Position numbers and translations under genes: made by a program. A DNA stretch of 64,000 nt from Lineus longissimus (Eukaryota > Nemertea > Pilidiophora > Heteronemertea > Lineidae). Each line of letters opens with the position of its first letter. The stretch's first letter is position 1. Below, one piece after another: positions 13,401 to 24,452 of this stretch. The notes below the pieces were generated by a model. It worked only from the letters and a program-made list of their open reading frames with translations, searched no databases and was not told where the DNA came from. The stretch covers positions 19,484,437 through 19,548,436 of the forward strand of contig NC_088313.1 in NCBI RefSeq assembly GCF_910592395.1. The letters run 5' to 3'.

Positions 13401-16400
13401 GAGCAACGAGAATCAGTTCTGGACTTGACCGAGGATCTTATCTAATCTTGTGTATTCCCAACTTGCCATTGTCTCTGTTGTTTTGCTTCAGTATTTCTAC
13501 TCTGATGAGTACTACCAAGCAAATCCCGGCACACAGACCAAAGAACTGATCAGGAAGCTTCGAGAAGTGACGGCAAAGCAGGTGAACCTGCTCTTTACCG
13601 GCATCACGATTCACGGCATGAAAGTCGTCCCAAGTTTACGACCGCTACACGAGCACATGGTGCAGAGTTTCGATGAGATGAAGAGTTTGATGGAGAAGGA
13701 ATATAGTATTAGGGTCAAGGTGTGTACCCGGTCTTTGTGGACGTTTAATTTGGTCCAGCACTATTCCTGCTATCTTATTCCGGATTTTGCGTGTGATTGT
13801 GTAGCTTTCTTTAGTATCCAATTCGACCTCTTGCCGATGCTGATTTATTCTCAAGTTATAGTCCTATTCAATAGCCTTCTACATGTATGTTTCGACGAAT
13901 TTGCTCCAATTATTTATTCTCATTTTCCAGCCCACCCCTGAGATTAATCTAAAGAGAGTCAAAACCATGCCAGCACAATCAACATCGGAACAACAGATCC
14001 CCAGTATAGTGTGAGTACATGTATTGTTGATGATTTTCACTCATCACTAAAGAGTGTTTTTGTAAGTCGAAGTCTGTTTGTAAACATAATCACAGTTTGG
14101 TTACTCATCCCCAAAGGCCTGTAAAGAACCAGTTGATCCTAACCCAGCCGTCTGCTTCGTGGTGTTGGCCTCCTACCCAATCCAGGACTCCTTCGACAAA
14201 TTATTCCACAGTTTGAATCTTCAGAAATTTAATAGAATCCAAAATTTGAAATTCTGCTCAAATGTACTCAACTTTTTTTAGAAGGAAGTGAGTCCTGTAT
14301 TGTCAAATTGTACATAGTAACCATTTCACCATACCTTGTAAATTTCACTTTACACATGTAAACAAACACACAATTCTAAGCCGAGATGCTTTTGATTGAA
14401 TTTGAATACTTCGTGCCACAAACTTGTCAACATAATCTGGTAACATCCTATCTATACATTTAATCCTCTTTTCTACACAGTAAACGTTCTTCGGTGGGAA
14501 TGCGACGGTAAATCCTTTCTGTTTCTGCTCGTTCCTATTCTCCTACTTAGTGTCTTTAGCTGCTTGTTTCCTTTCATCTATATTTCTAAGCTGTTGATGT
14601 AACACTGTACCTGTGGCTCAATTAAGGGGGCCTACAGATTGGGTCACAGTCACAAGTGGGAAGAAAGTTGGCTTACTATATCCTGTGGTCAGCTCAAGAA
14701 TAATCAGTTGGTTCTGATGAATGATGGCGCTGCTATCTAATCTGTTTGAAAGTGGTTGCTGGTAAAGTCAAAGCAGAAGTATAGTAGTATGCAATCCCCA
14801 GGTTGTTTATCAGAATTGGGATGCTATACAAAGTGATATGCATTAAGTTATTGGGTTACTAGATGGCGATAATGTTCATCTAGATCAGCATAGCAGTTCG
14901 TACTTCGTGAAATATAAGTTCTCTTTTGTTACTAACTTCATTAAGCATGCCCTGTTAATCTGTCACAACTTTCACATAGAATCATTCCACTCAAGAGACA
15001 TGGTTTCCAAAACCAGTGACATTTTTCTCTCTCTCTCCCTCTACTCATGACTTATTGTGTTTTCTCCACAATTCTTCTTTTTCATGATTACTCATTGAAA
15101 ACATAGAAGGGGGAGTTCTTTCATGTTAAGGTTACCAGTTTCACAACTAGCATGCTTTAAAATTCATCCTGCCCACTTTAGGCATTCAAGCCGGGCTCAT
15201 GATCATTTGCTTGAGACTGCGAGACCCTAACCCCTTCATGTTTTTAAGCCAGTAGACAAAACCCAAACTGGCATGCCCTGCACACATCAAGAACTTCTAC
15301 AAGTTCTGCCTCTGTTGCTGCTTGGCGATGAGCAAAATGAGGGAGACTCCATTTGTAGAAAAGCCTGGATGTTTGCAGATTATGGCTGAATTGAGCAACT
15401 TGGGTTTGCCTGTGACAAATGTGACCCACCACGACAAAATGAGTCGCATGTCGCACAGAAGATGAGCCTAAAATGACACCAGGACATAATAGAAGAAATT
15501 GATATGCTCCGATTTTACAAAAGGCAGACAATGGTGAAATGAACAACCAGTCTGTCTCAACCTGTCAAGCTCAGAGCGACATGCGACCTGTTTTGTCATG
15601 GCGGGTCACAAATAGTCAATCAGGTTGTCTGACATAATAATAAAATCGAAGTTCATAGGATGAAGTCTCTTTGTGTTATTGGTGCATCAAGCATGATCAG
15701 TCAAAGTGTTCCCAGCATACATGTACTTGTATGGCCAATGCAGGAGTGCATGACTTTGTGTGAATGGCCAATCGAGTCTGAATACCTAATGAACTTGGTG
15801 TTGTGATCATAATAGTCTCTATGTTATTGTTTGTCATTGTGAAAACAGCCGTGGTCATTATCGGAGGTAAGTCAGGCATGGTTGTGGCCGAGAATTTATT
15901 AAAATTAGAATGCATTCTGGTCACTTGAACAGATAACACATTGATTTTCAAGAAGTCATTCAGTAACCTCAAGTAGTAGTTTGTTTGTTTTTTTAGACTT
16001 TTAAAAAAATTTGTTTTGATGGTGGGATTTATTTCGATTTTCTACTTATCTATTCACATGGGAACATTATTAGTAGCAGGATTTTGACTTAAAGGGTGCA
16101 TGTCCTGATTCTGTTCACTTCCCCCAAGCTGATGAGTAGTGACATTGCTGATATCATGTCAGCATGAAGAAGCCAATGACCGGTTCTCTGCTTTTCAGTT
16201 GGTCATCAATTTAATACCTGCACTATACAGTAGTCCCTCAGCATGTGCCCTGCATCCAGCCTTAAAAGCTTGCCGTAGCGATCCACATGTAATCACCCAA
16301 ATTTGCATCCGATGGTATAGTTTGATTCAATTCATCACATGGCTTTCAGCTGGTCAATAATTTCAGTGGCTACGCTATTTTCGTGACTTTCTTCAGTCTC

Positions 16401-18952
16401 CACTCAGCACTTGTGTTGTTCCCAAGGGGGGAGAACCCACCTCTGCAGTGGGATGATCATCTTTTACGAACCATTATGATTAGGCAGCAATTAGGTTTAT
16501 TGGCCTAGTGACTTGGTCTTTGGCAAGAGGTAGAGTCCAAGCATGCTACTCACATTTCCTCGGGCTCGTCCCTCCTGTACACTGCAACTGTACAATTGGC
16601 CACTGTGTTCAAACTCCTAAAATAGGTTTTCTGCCGAGTCAGCACATTGTGCCCCTTACCATAGATCTTGACGTATGTTTCTTCTGTTGCAGCATCAGTT
16701 CTGACCGGAGCGTTGAGAAGGTGTCGCAGGGAGCCCAGCGCCACCAGTCAGTCTGGGTGAAGCCGAGCTCAGAGAAGCCGCAGGTGACACGAAGCAACTC
16801 CCCCAACAAGACAACCAAGCTGCTAACCAATGCTATACAGGTCAATGCTTTGCTCTGCTTCATTCCATGCGCTACCGTTAACCGCCAACGTTTTGTTGGC
16901 ATTTAATTTTTGCCAGAATTCGCAAATAACATTTGCAAAAATGAGAACCGTGAAGGATATCAAGCAAGTTTTCTCAAAAATAGGCATAAGTTGGTATATT
17001 TCGTTGTGCTTCACATATTCAGAGTAGTTTGTTGCATAAAGCTTTGCCGAATTCACTATCAATCTCTGTCATGTCTTTCATAGAAGAAGATATGCCGTGT
17101 TCTAAAGTTCGGTTAATACATCAGACATTAACTTGAGCTTTTCTATGTTAGTTTATTGTTAGAATAATCACTCGCCCATTCCTGCATGCTGTACATTTGA
17201 TTGAACCCAACCAATAGAAAACTCTGTATCCAGTCAGAGGTTAAGCTTTCCTTGTACCTTACAGTACAGCTTCCTTCCCAGATAAATCAACGCATTTCAG
17301 TGAACGTTTGTAAAAGCAGATTGAAGTTTTTCTCTGTCGTTTGGTTGCATTCTAACCAACACATTGGCTGGTAGTACATTGTACTATGCAGTGCCTGTGA
17401 CTGTCACACAGCAATGGGTGGCGCCATCTTTAAATCAGAGGTGGTCTTTTTCTCATTCTCCTGAGGCAAAAAATCAAGGTTCTAGGTATAGTAGGCTACC
17501 CTTGTGAATAATGAAAAAATACCCTGTTAAATTGATAATTTCAAGGCCTAATTCTTGCATCAAATTTCTAAAGACACTTGTTTAGTCAACCACAAAATGC
17601 CCTTTTCAGGCGTTTGGTAGGTCGCGCCCTCTTTCAACGGAATTCAAACAAGATAAACAAGAAAAAGAGGAGGATCGTGATGTAGAGGAGGAGGAGGCAA
17701 AAAAGAAGGAGAGGTCGAGCAAATTCCATATACATCTTCCAAACCATCAGCGCGGCTCAAAATCTGACATGCAGAATATTAATACCCCGAAAATTGAACT
17801 TACTGAACAGGTAATTCTGTCCTCTTTAACCAATCACAAGTGTCAGGCTTAAGTATTGCGTATTTCCCCCCCCCCCCGAGGGATTCCAAACGACTGATAT
17901 CTTCACAATGTTTGTACAAATGCTCGTCCCTACGAAGGCTTACTATTCCTTTTACCTTTTGGCTGAAGAAAGAGTGACTCGGTAACCCAGTGCGAGTGCT
18001 AGAACAGCCAAAAGCCCATACATGAACAAACCTCGAGGTCAAGTATAACATCAAATCTCTCTGTTCAGTGGTCAATTTTGATATCTACCACTCCTTCATT
18101 ATGATATTACAGTTGACGCCTCAAAGACCTCGGCGACCGGACGCTGATAAGCGCCTAAGTCGGCCTGGAAGTCAACACTTCAAGTACCCATCGTCTCCTG
18201 GTTCTAGTGAGAGAGGCGGCAGTCTAACACCCACATCGATATCATCGACAGGTATGGTGAACAATTCAACTAAACAGCAAGCCTTTGTACGTTCGTCGAC
18301 AAAGCAACTGTTTCTGTCACTGCCCTCTTTATTGTATCACAGCATTGTCGGCGCCGTACCAGAGCCCCCTTTGCCATCTGAAGTATAAGTTCACATTTGT
18401 AGAAGATTTTCTCCCTGTCTGACCAGTGCCATGATACATACTGTAGTACATTCTTTTAATCAACTTGTGCATTTTTGGATTATTCTTCAAACTATTAAAG
18501 AGTGACATCAATTTTGCACTTGCAGGCTCGGATCACTCACCTCTCCCTGATGACGTACCTCCTCCACTGCCTCAGAAACAAGCCTACGCCGATTATCAGA
18601 ATCTAGCAGACATGGTGGGGGATGAACCACCGCCTCTAGTCCCGAAGCGAGTGACCTCTTTCCCGAGTAGTAGTAATGGCCCTGATACCCTCAGAGAGAG
18701 CAAGGTAAATGAAGAGAAGCATCAGTATCATCAGCATTGTAGCCTTCAGGTGATGTCCCATTTCACTTGACGTCATACTGCCCCCTGTGTAATGGTTTCC
18801 CTCTCTTTTTCCAGCCGGTGCCTCCATTGCCAGGTTCTGCTCAAACTTGGCCAGAACGCACCGCCAGCAAAGACGAGAATGACCTCTCACCATCAGCACC
18901 ACCTCCAGCTCTGCCTCAGAAACGCTACAAATCACGCAAGACAATCAGCTGA
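1479..18952 (+). CDS. DOCK1: DOCK1/2/5-class (DOCK-A) Rac guanine-nucleotide exchange factor, 3' 30 exons
   Basis: Joining 30 exons gives 1369 codons ending in TGA at 18950, all in phase; the 5' part lies before the window. The protein aligns end to end with my recollection of human DOCK1, for example [46 protein letters not shown] and [14 protein letters not shown]. Known role: with ELMO it activates Rac downstream of integrin, engulfment and myoblast-fusion signals, through the DHR2 domain. The N-terminal SH3 and most of the DHR1 lipid-binding domain must lie upstream. DOCK3/4 is less likely because the middle region and the proline-rich C-terminus follow DOCK1 (DVPPPLPQK, then ADYQNL). DOCK1, 2 and 5 cannot be told apart in an invertebrate, which probably has one copy. 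Exons are listed in the three domain entries. Confidence 0.95.
3266..3279. repeat. Poly-C run in a DOCK1 intron
   Basis: Fourteen consecutive C residues. A similar run of 12 C lies at 17866-17877 and a C-rich run near 63159-63179. These are prone to sequencing and length error. Confidence 0.9.
3730..3812 (+). repeat. AT-rich dispersed repeat, short copy
   Basis: Contains tccaaaaaaattttcacttg, a T run and ctgctcaaaatgaagaaaca, shared with 9838-10022 and 63110-63403. It lies in the DOCK1 intron between 3688 and 3831, close to the acceptor. Confidence 0.55.
4024..4119. repeat. Exact 48-bp tandem duplication in a DOCK1 intron
   Basis: Two copies of a 48-bp unit (4024-4071 and 4072-4119) are identical as read, starting atttccatttgccgagtact. 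The unit ends in a pyrimidine tract, and the second copy is followed by ag, giving an acceptor-like ctcttctcag. No homologous coding sequence follows it. Confidence 0.9.
5720..7734 (+). other. 2-kb intron of the DOCK1-like gene, no gene seen
   Basis: This lies between two phase-0 DOCK1 exons that read continuously (PHI then [11 protein letters not shown]). The open frames near 5889, 6396, 6633 and 7081 lack splice context and protein similarity, and I call nothing here. Confidence 0.75.
8468..9465 (+). other. 1-kb intron of the DOCK1-like gene, no gene seen
   Basis: It separates ...KIIN-R from YKDMRRV. The 102-codon open frame at 8719 has no homology or splice support and is AT-rich intron sequence. 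Confidence 0.75.
9838..10022 (-). repeat. AT-rich dispersed repeat, copy in a DOCK1 intron
   Basis: Read on the minus strand it contains tttttctgctcaaaatgaag followed by aaacatcat and several aaaattttt blocks. The same order of blocks occurs at 3730-3812 (plus, shorter) and as two tandem units at 63110-63403 (plus). A mobile or formerly mobile family is likely, but no clear ends are seen. Confidence 0.6.
12621..12720. repeat. 25-bp tandem repeat, about four copies, DOCK1 intron
   Basis: The unit begins catatgcatgcattatagt and repeats with a 25-bp period; the fourth copy is diverged. It sits between the exons ending 12447 and starting 12845. Confidence 0.85.
13161..13349 (+). mobile_element. 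189-bp MITE, copy 1
   Basis: Terminal inverted repeats of about 34 bp start gtgacccaccacagcaaaat and end with the near reverse complement ...ttttgctgtggtgggtcac. It is flanked on both sides by AGAT, a likely 4-bp target-site duplication. There is no coding capacity, so it is non-autonomous. It lies inside a DOCK1 intron. A second copy of exactly the same length is at 15421-15609 in the opposite orientation. Confidence 0.85.
14481..14507 (+). other. DOCK1: 27-nt in-frame microexon in the DOCK1-like gene
   Basis: The acceptor ttctacacag and donor gacg|gtaaat flank 27 bases coding for KRSSVGMRR across phase-2 boundaries on both sides. Including or skipping it keeps the frame: R-R-I-S-S with it, V-I-S-S without it. 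It adds four basic residues at the start of the C-terminal tail. Whether it is a regulated cassette needs RNA evidence. Confidence 0.6.
14508..16692 (+). other. 2.2-kb intron of the DOCK1-like gene
   Basis: This holds the second 189-bp MITE copy at 15421-15609. Open frames at 15244 and 15697 (minus) and 16139 (plus) lack support. Nothing else is recognised. Confidence 0.7.
15421..15609 (-). mobile_element. 189-bp MITE, copy 2 (inverted relative to copy 1)
   Basis: It has the same termini (gtgacccaccacgacaaaat ... gcgggtcac). The inner sequence matches copy 1 when reverse-complemented, including a shared block around ggctcatcttctg. Flanking bases are AAAT on both sides, again 4 bp. It lies in the DOCK1 intron after the 27-nt microexon. 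Confidence 0.85.
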
Positions 18953-20167
18953 ATACATTTCTGAAATATCTCAATCAAAATGCTCTTCCTCGGCAGTTCA
19001 CAACATCGTTTCTCGGGTATATTGTCGCACTTTCATTGAGTTAGGCCATAAAAAATTAAAATTGAAATTGGTTGCCTGAAAATTTCCTTTTTGGCAACTC
19101 TCAAGAGTTGGCAAGTTAAGAAGTTGAAACAGTTTTGTGAAGTGCAGGGAAGTGCTGTCATCTGTTGTGGTTTTGCCTTTCATCAGTCCACGGCAAACTA
19201 GACCTTGCCGGGCCGGTGGATATTTAAGAATAGGCTCTTGTACTTGACAGTCTAAAATGATAAATCAGTAAAGTTAGGCGGCAGGTTTACATGATAGATC
19301 TCTATTGTCAGTCTAAGCTGTATTCGCATAAAAGTACCGACCCTACATTCCCTTTCTTATCATGAGTTTGGAGAAAGTATTGCTTTGACACGGGAGGGAT
19401 TTATTTGTTTTGAATTAACATTTCAGTCTTCCCACCAGCTTTTTGAAGTGTTTCTTTTGTATATGGAATTTTATTGTCATCTTTTGATACTTGTGTGCAG
19501 ACCTTTTATACATTTTGTAAGAATTTTGTGCATTATTTCACTTAGGGGAGAACGCCGTCTCGTTTGTAGTTGATGTGTGTATAGATGAAGGGATAGGGAA
19601 CTGGGGAGGAAACCAGTTTTCCTCCTGGTGCGCAGTGACCAATGTAAGTCGAGAATCACTGAGTTGATCATAGTTGTCGATTGTGATTCTTGAAGAGGCG
19701 TGGCATGGCTTGTTGGTTGATGTGACATGTGTGACAAACGATGGGGTGGGGCAAGAACCATCTGATCTGTCATGTAAATGTGAGATCCTGCACGTCTGCC
19801 CCACCATCAGTTGCAATATTAAGGTGCTACTCGGTGCTTCGTTTAAATGATGTCAAAATGTGCGTACAATTTTTGTATCCCTGACCTTGCTTAAAGATAT
19901 CTCAGTTGCATACAATTTAATTGCCGACGTGAAAAAATATTGCTCAAGTCATTTTTGTGTTGTAAGTCTTCCAGTCACGAGGAGAGCTTTTTACAAGTTT
20001 TAAGTTTACAGGTCTAGCCTGTATTCGATATCTGAGTATGCACGTTGCTTTGCATTCATACATGTAAACCAGCTAAAAGCATGGGAACAAATTGATTCTT
20101 TTTGATCTTTACAACAGAATGATAAGTTTGCCTTCATTCAGGTTTATGTTGATCGATGTACAGAAAT

Positions 20168-20173
20168 AATAAA
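20168..20173 (+). terminator. Possible polyadenylation signal of the DOCK1-like gene
   Basis: An AATAAA hexamer about 1.2 kb after the stop codon, followed by T/G-rich sequence (ttctttgtattcctct). Another AATAAA at 22813 could be an alternative. No transcript data are available. Confidence 0.4.
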
Positions 20174-20523
20174 CTAATCTATATCTTCTTTGTATTCCTC
20201 TTCCTGCATTCCTTTCAGGTTTCCCATTTTGATTGCCATCCCTAGGCCTATTTCACTGTGCACCTAGGAGTTGGGGAGGTAGTGTAATCCTCCCTGCTCA
20301 AAGATCTAGATTACCGTTACTCACCAAACTTACACGCGATACATGTAGCAAATGTGTAAAAGTTAACGATGATGTAGCTCCCATTAGGTGAATTGTTCAG
20401 AGTAAGAGATAGCTCCAGTATAGCAGTGTTCTGTTAGAGGAGAAATAAGAACTTTTAGGGCAATTTTTGATTACTTATAATTCTAGTCAGTGTTTTGGGA
20501 CAGATAAGTCAGGGTCCTTTATT

Positions 20524-20693
20524 TTACTGTAAACCGCGAAAATTTTGTTGAAAAAAATTTTTTTTGCAAATTCCTTTTCAGCAGATTGCAAATTTCTTTC
20601 TGTTATCCAATCAAAAAAATGTTTTTCGCGAATTCTATTTTTGCGAAATTCGTGAAAATGTAACGCCCTCGAAAATTTAAGGGTTTACAGTAA
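20524..20693. mobile_element. 170-bp foldback element with ttactgtaaacc ends
   Basis: It starts ttactgtaaaccgcgaaaat and ends ttaagggtttacagtaa; the outer 12-13 bp are inverted repeats. The inside is rich in cgcgaaaatt and gcgaaattcg blocks that can fold on each other. No coding capacity. Confidence 0.6.
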
Positions 20694-21645
20694 ACATATT
20701 GATGTTAACACAAACTGACTACCCGGTATTTGAGAGATTGATGTGTTCTGAGGTAAAGATCTCAATCAATTCTCAAGTCATTGAGTCATATATCATCTAC
20801 ACTACTGTCAACCCATTCAAATACCACCATAAATGGCCTTGACCAAGAAGGCCATCTTTTGACTTAGCAACATAAAAAGGTGATTGTTTAAATGGAATAC
20901 CTTTTAAATTATTATAGCAAGGCCAATATATACATTGTAAATGTAGCATGTAAAGTTGTATTATATGTAAATTTAATAGAATATATGACGTGTAAAATTC
21001 TCGTAAGCATGAAAGGTAGAAATTTGAGATTCAGTTGCTGATATGATGAATTATTCTCACCACAGAGTTAAAGGGAGAAAATAGGCATTGACAAACCATG
21101 CTGTGGCCCGGCAAGAAAGTTAGCTTTTGAAAATGCCAGGCATCAGTCACAACTCTAGGAAACCCAATTCGAGTCTGGATTTTTGGAAGTTGCATTTTGG
21201 CTACATTTCCGCCAATAATTTCTTTGTCCCATTACTCATGTTTGCACAATTCCTTGACCCTCGAGAAAAATGTGTACAGAAATGTGTCCAGGCTAGGATG
21301 CAACCCACGCTTGACTACTGACAATGTCCGAATGGTGTGTATATTTGCAGGTCTTGAGGTTCATGGTCATTGATTGAAACCAAGTTTTCTCTATATCTTG
21401 TGTATACCAGGAATATGATATTTTCTGTCTATATTCACCTTTATAATGTGTACAATTTATATAAAATGATTATACAATCTTTTCTTATGACACAATATTT
21501 GGTTTTATGTTTAGTTTTGTCACAGTGTTGCCTTGGACTTGGTCCTGTTTGGCAAGCAGAAATCTCTCATGTTCTGGTCCTTTCACTTTTCAGATGGCCA
21601 GAGCAACAGACTAGACCTTTCGAGGGAATCCATGGCACCAAAACA

Positions 21646-22020
21646 ATAGTCGTAGTTCCACCTATCATAAAACCCCGTGTTTTTTCAAGACACGTGTCTT
21701 CCCCGTGTGTCAAAAAACCCGGGGCGCACTTGCACCTATCAGTGGTGTCAGATAATGGTTAATAGCCCCGGCGACAGGTGCGCTGTAGATAGGGAGCTCT
21801 CCTGTGTTTCTTTCCAGTTGGAGGGGAATTTCGCATGCGCAATACCGTGGCAACTACACCGCGCCATCTGCCGCCGGATCTTAGAATTCCAATTGCCGTG
21901 TTTATCAGATTCCACCTATCGAAAAACCCGTGTTGAACACTGGTCTAAATTAGCCCCCGATTAGCCCCATCGAGCTCGATGGGGCTAATACGGGGATTTG
22001 ATAGGTGGAAGTACGACTAA
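21646..22020. mobile_element. 375-bp inverted-repeat (MITE-like) element
   Basis: The left end atagtcgtagttccacctat matches the right end read in reverse (ttagtcgtacttccacctat), and both continue into ccccgt blocks, giving about 35 bp of inverted repeat. A third ttccacctatcgaaaaaccc block lies inside at about 21910. No convincing target duplication. A perfect 28-bp palindrome is at 21961-21988. Confidence 0.7.
21961..21988. repeat. Perfect 28-bp palindrome
   Basis: Two 14-base arms, ttagccccatcgag and its exact reverse complement, without a spacer. It lies near the right end of the 21646-22020 element. Confidence 0.95.
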
Positions 22021-22045
22021 TGTATGGGCACAACTATAGCACCCA

Positions 22046-22600
22046 AATGGCAGGTCCATTGAGGACAGCCTTGCATGCAAATGACCATCATTCACCACAA
22101 GGCTAATTGAGGGCAGCCACTAAACCCAGAGAACAATCATTTGCAACCAGGCCCAGTGTGGACAGCCATTGCATCTTGACAAGCCTCAATCAGTCACAAC
22201 CAGCAGGCTCATTGAGGACAGCCATTGCATCCAAACAACCAAGATTTGCAATCGAGTCCATTCAAGACAGCAACTGTACCCGACAACCATCATTCGCAAC
22301 AAGGTCCGTTCAGGACAGCCACGGCACCGAGACCACCATCATTCACAACCAGACCCATGTTGAGGGCAGCCACGGCGCCCAGACCACCATCATTCACAAC
22401 AAGGTCCGTTGAGGACAGCCATGGCGCCCAGACCCCATCATTCACAACAAGGTTCATTGAGGACAGCCACAGCGCCCAGACCACCATCATTCACAACCAG
22501 ACCCATTGAGGACAGCCACGGCACCCAGACCACCATCATTCACAACCAGACCCATTGAGGACTGGCATTGCATCTAGAAGGGCATCATTCACAACCAGCA
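22046..22600. repeat. 49-bp minisatellite, about 11 units
   Basis: The unit contains cattgaggacagccacggc, gcccagaccaccatcattca and caaccagac. The rightmost units repeat at exactly 49 bp (22455, 22504, 22553), with a 48-bp step before them; units to the left are more diverged. Because 49 is not a multiple of three, the long open frames here rotate through frames and are not genes. Confidence 0.9.
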
Positions 22601-23431
22601 GGCCATGACAGCACTGAAGTCTCTGCATTTGTGTCGGTTTCCAAAATGAATGAAACACTCCGAGATCGGTGAAACTATAGAGTAATTAAGGTCGGTGTGT
22701 TACCTTATTGAACAACTTGTTCAGCGTCCTCTGGAGGACGAGATAAGGGGGAACACTGCAAAATGGAAACTCATAAGCTAAACCGGGCGCTAAACGCGTA
22801 GTTCGTACAAAGAATAAAACTGACAAAACGATCTTGTCTTGTTTTATTTTCTTCATGAAAAGTTGGTAGATTCGACTTTATTAGACAGTACATGTTTTGT
22901 AAGCCATACGAAAAGCTATAAAAGAGCAAAGCACGTAGTATGCAAATGAATTTCATCAGCGATCTTTCAAACAGATTCGGTTTCCGAGACAGCTACATGT
23001 AAGTACAAAAGACGATTTACTTTTCATTATCATAAAACAATAAGTCACACAGCATTACCAATAATACAGTAAGTATAAACATCAGTTTGGGCCAACTAAC
23101 CCCCGGTAGCCCTACCCCCCACAACCACCCCCAATCACTCACAAAATCACCCACATTGTAAAATTTAAGATATCGTTATAAATTGACTCGAGGTATCATA
23201 ACACTCTTTTGAGAAGAAAAAAAATACGTACAGGCACGACATGAAATTAGTGCAATCTTGTGCATGCTGTGGCCCTATATACATCAATTAAAATCATCCA
23301 AAATTATGTGCTTATAAATCTATTTGATAAGCGTAAATATCACAGTCCATTTTGACATCCGTCATCGTAGACAATAAACTATGTGGCTCTGCACTAAGAA
23401 AACACACCATCCCCATACAACATAATGGGGC

Positions 23432-23495
23432 CAGAGCGCGCAGTGGCGTAGTGGTTCAAGTTCTTCCATGTCAGAGTTCAAAGGTAAAGCGAACG
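23432..23495 (+). mobile_element. Possible tRNA-derived SINE head
   Basis: The segment agcgcgcagtggcgtagtgg resembles a pol III A box of tRNA SINEs, followed about 20 bp later by agagttcaaagg, a weak B box. The right side (about 23500-23820) shows no clear tail. A low-confidence call. Confidence 0.3.
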
Positions 23496-23904
23496 AGTAG
23501 CGTCCACCGAAGGCTCTGGGATGATGATCATACATGCCATGCCGATCCACCGCCGTTGTGCGTATGTCCATCCTTCACCGCCGATAACTCCACCCTGATC
23601 GGCCGTCAGAAAGGATGTTACTTTATCGGTAGTCTCCCTGCATTCCCTTCCTTTCCCACGCGTCCTCTGTCGCGACAACACTAACATTACACTCACTCGT
23701 GGTTGTCGCACGAGACGTTTGATTAGCCACCCGTTTATGACGGTGCGTCCGACAGATGACCTGGCGGGAGTTATCGGCGGTGAAAGGAGGAGAATTTAGG
23801 ACTGATATTCACCGCCGGTAAGTCGGTATGTGATCATAACGCTGTCAGCATGGACCTCTCCGTGGAAACGCGCTCCATGTACGTACATTTGTACATACAA
23901 AATC

Positions 23905-23910
23905 TTTATT
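23905..23910 (-). terminator. Possible polyadenylation signal of the SLC16-like gene
   Basis: AATAAA on the minus strand about 540 bases after the stop codon at 24453. Confidence 0.35.
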
Positions 23911-23963
23911 TAAACGGTACTCAATTAGAGTCGCCACTTACTGAAAGCCTCCCCCGCCACCAC

Positions 23964-23982
23964 CACACACACACACACACAC
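23964..23982. repeat. CA dinucleotide microsatellite
   Basis: About nine CA units at 23964-23982, in the SLC16-like 3' flank. Confidence 0.9.
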
Positions 23983-24452
23983 ATCTCACCCATTTGACCA
24001 GGCCAATGGCCATGAGAAAAAGTCAAATACGACAAGCACCCTAATGTAAAATCCAAACCTACAGTAGGTGAACGGCGAAATATTGCCACCGGAGTTCCAG
24101 ATACCCAATTATCATCTTCATTCTATCAAGCTGTAGCATACCGTGGTTGTGCTGTCGACTACCCTTACCGATCCTAAACTTAAACCGTTTTGACATCGGA
24201 TAGCAGACTTCTTATTCGTACTATACCAATCATAATGCTGCGGAGAAAAGAAAATATGCATCGAGTGTATGTATCTGTCATGGGAATAAAATATGAGCAT
24301 ATTCTACACTCGGGTACCGCTTGTGCACGATTCCATTCGTTGTATTGACTGACACGTGCTTGTACACACATGCATTCTGCTTTATCTCGTACTACCATTC
24401 CTTCTATAAACAAGATATACACGAACATACACAATCCACAACCATAAATGCT

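Larger units (their letters stand above)
10511..13719 (+). other. DOCK1: DOCK1-like: DHR2 (Rac GEF) catalytic domain exons
   Basis: Exons: 10511-10642, 10798-11007, 11178-11282, 11554-11695, 11898-11979, 12147-12216, 12361-12447, 12845-13018, 13492-13719. The order of motifs matches the DHR2 domain: [89 protein letters not shown] and [16 protein letters not shown]. The VSP triplet stands where human DOCK180 has ISP, a position known to be needed for Rac binding. The GIVDPAV segment is the nucleotide-sensor loop that expels GDP. Both are intact, so the exchange factor should be active. This is inference from sequence, not a measured activity. Confidence 0.92.
13931..18952 (+). other. DOCK1: DOCK1-like: proline-rich C-terminal tail exons
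   Basis: Exons: 13931-14010, 14481-14507 (27-nt microexon), 16693-16840, 17610-17810, 18113-18251, 18526-18704, 18815-18952. The tail is Ser/Pro rich with a highly charged stretch in the 17610 exon ([20 protein letters not shown]), matching the Lys/Glu block of human DOCK1. It ends with three SH3-ligand-like motifs: [16 protein letters not shown] and [14 protein letters not shown]. In human DOCK1 this tail binds the Crk SH3 domain; the last motif (PxLPxK type) is the best candidate here. The final exon stops 10 residues after it. Confidence 0.9.
20174..24452. other. Intergenic DNA between the DOCK1-like and SLC16-like genes (converging 3' ends)
   Basis: The two genes converge here. The stretch holds the foldback elements at 20524 and 21646, the 49-bp minisatellite, a CA repeat and a possible SINE at 23432. 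Open frames at 21127, 21370, 23352 and 24321 have no supporting homology or splice sites. Confidence 0.7.

Noticed and set aside
22107-22509. Three overlapping long open frames
   Set aside because: They lie in the 49-bp minisatellite; the period shifts frame each unit, so open frames arise by repetition.
22046-22600. CRISPR-like array
   Set aside because: Units are continuous imperfect tandem repeats without unique spacers, in an animal genome.
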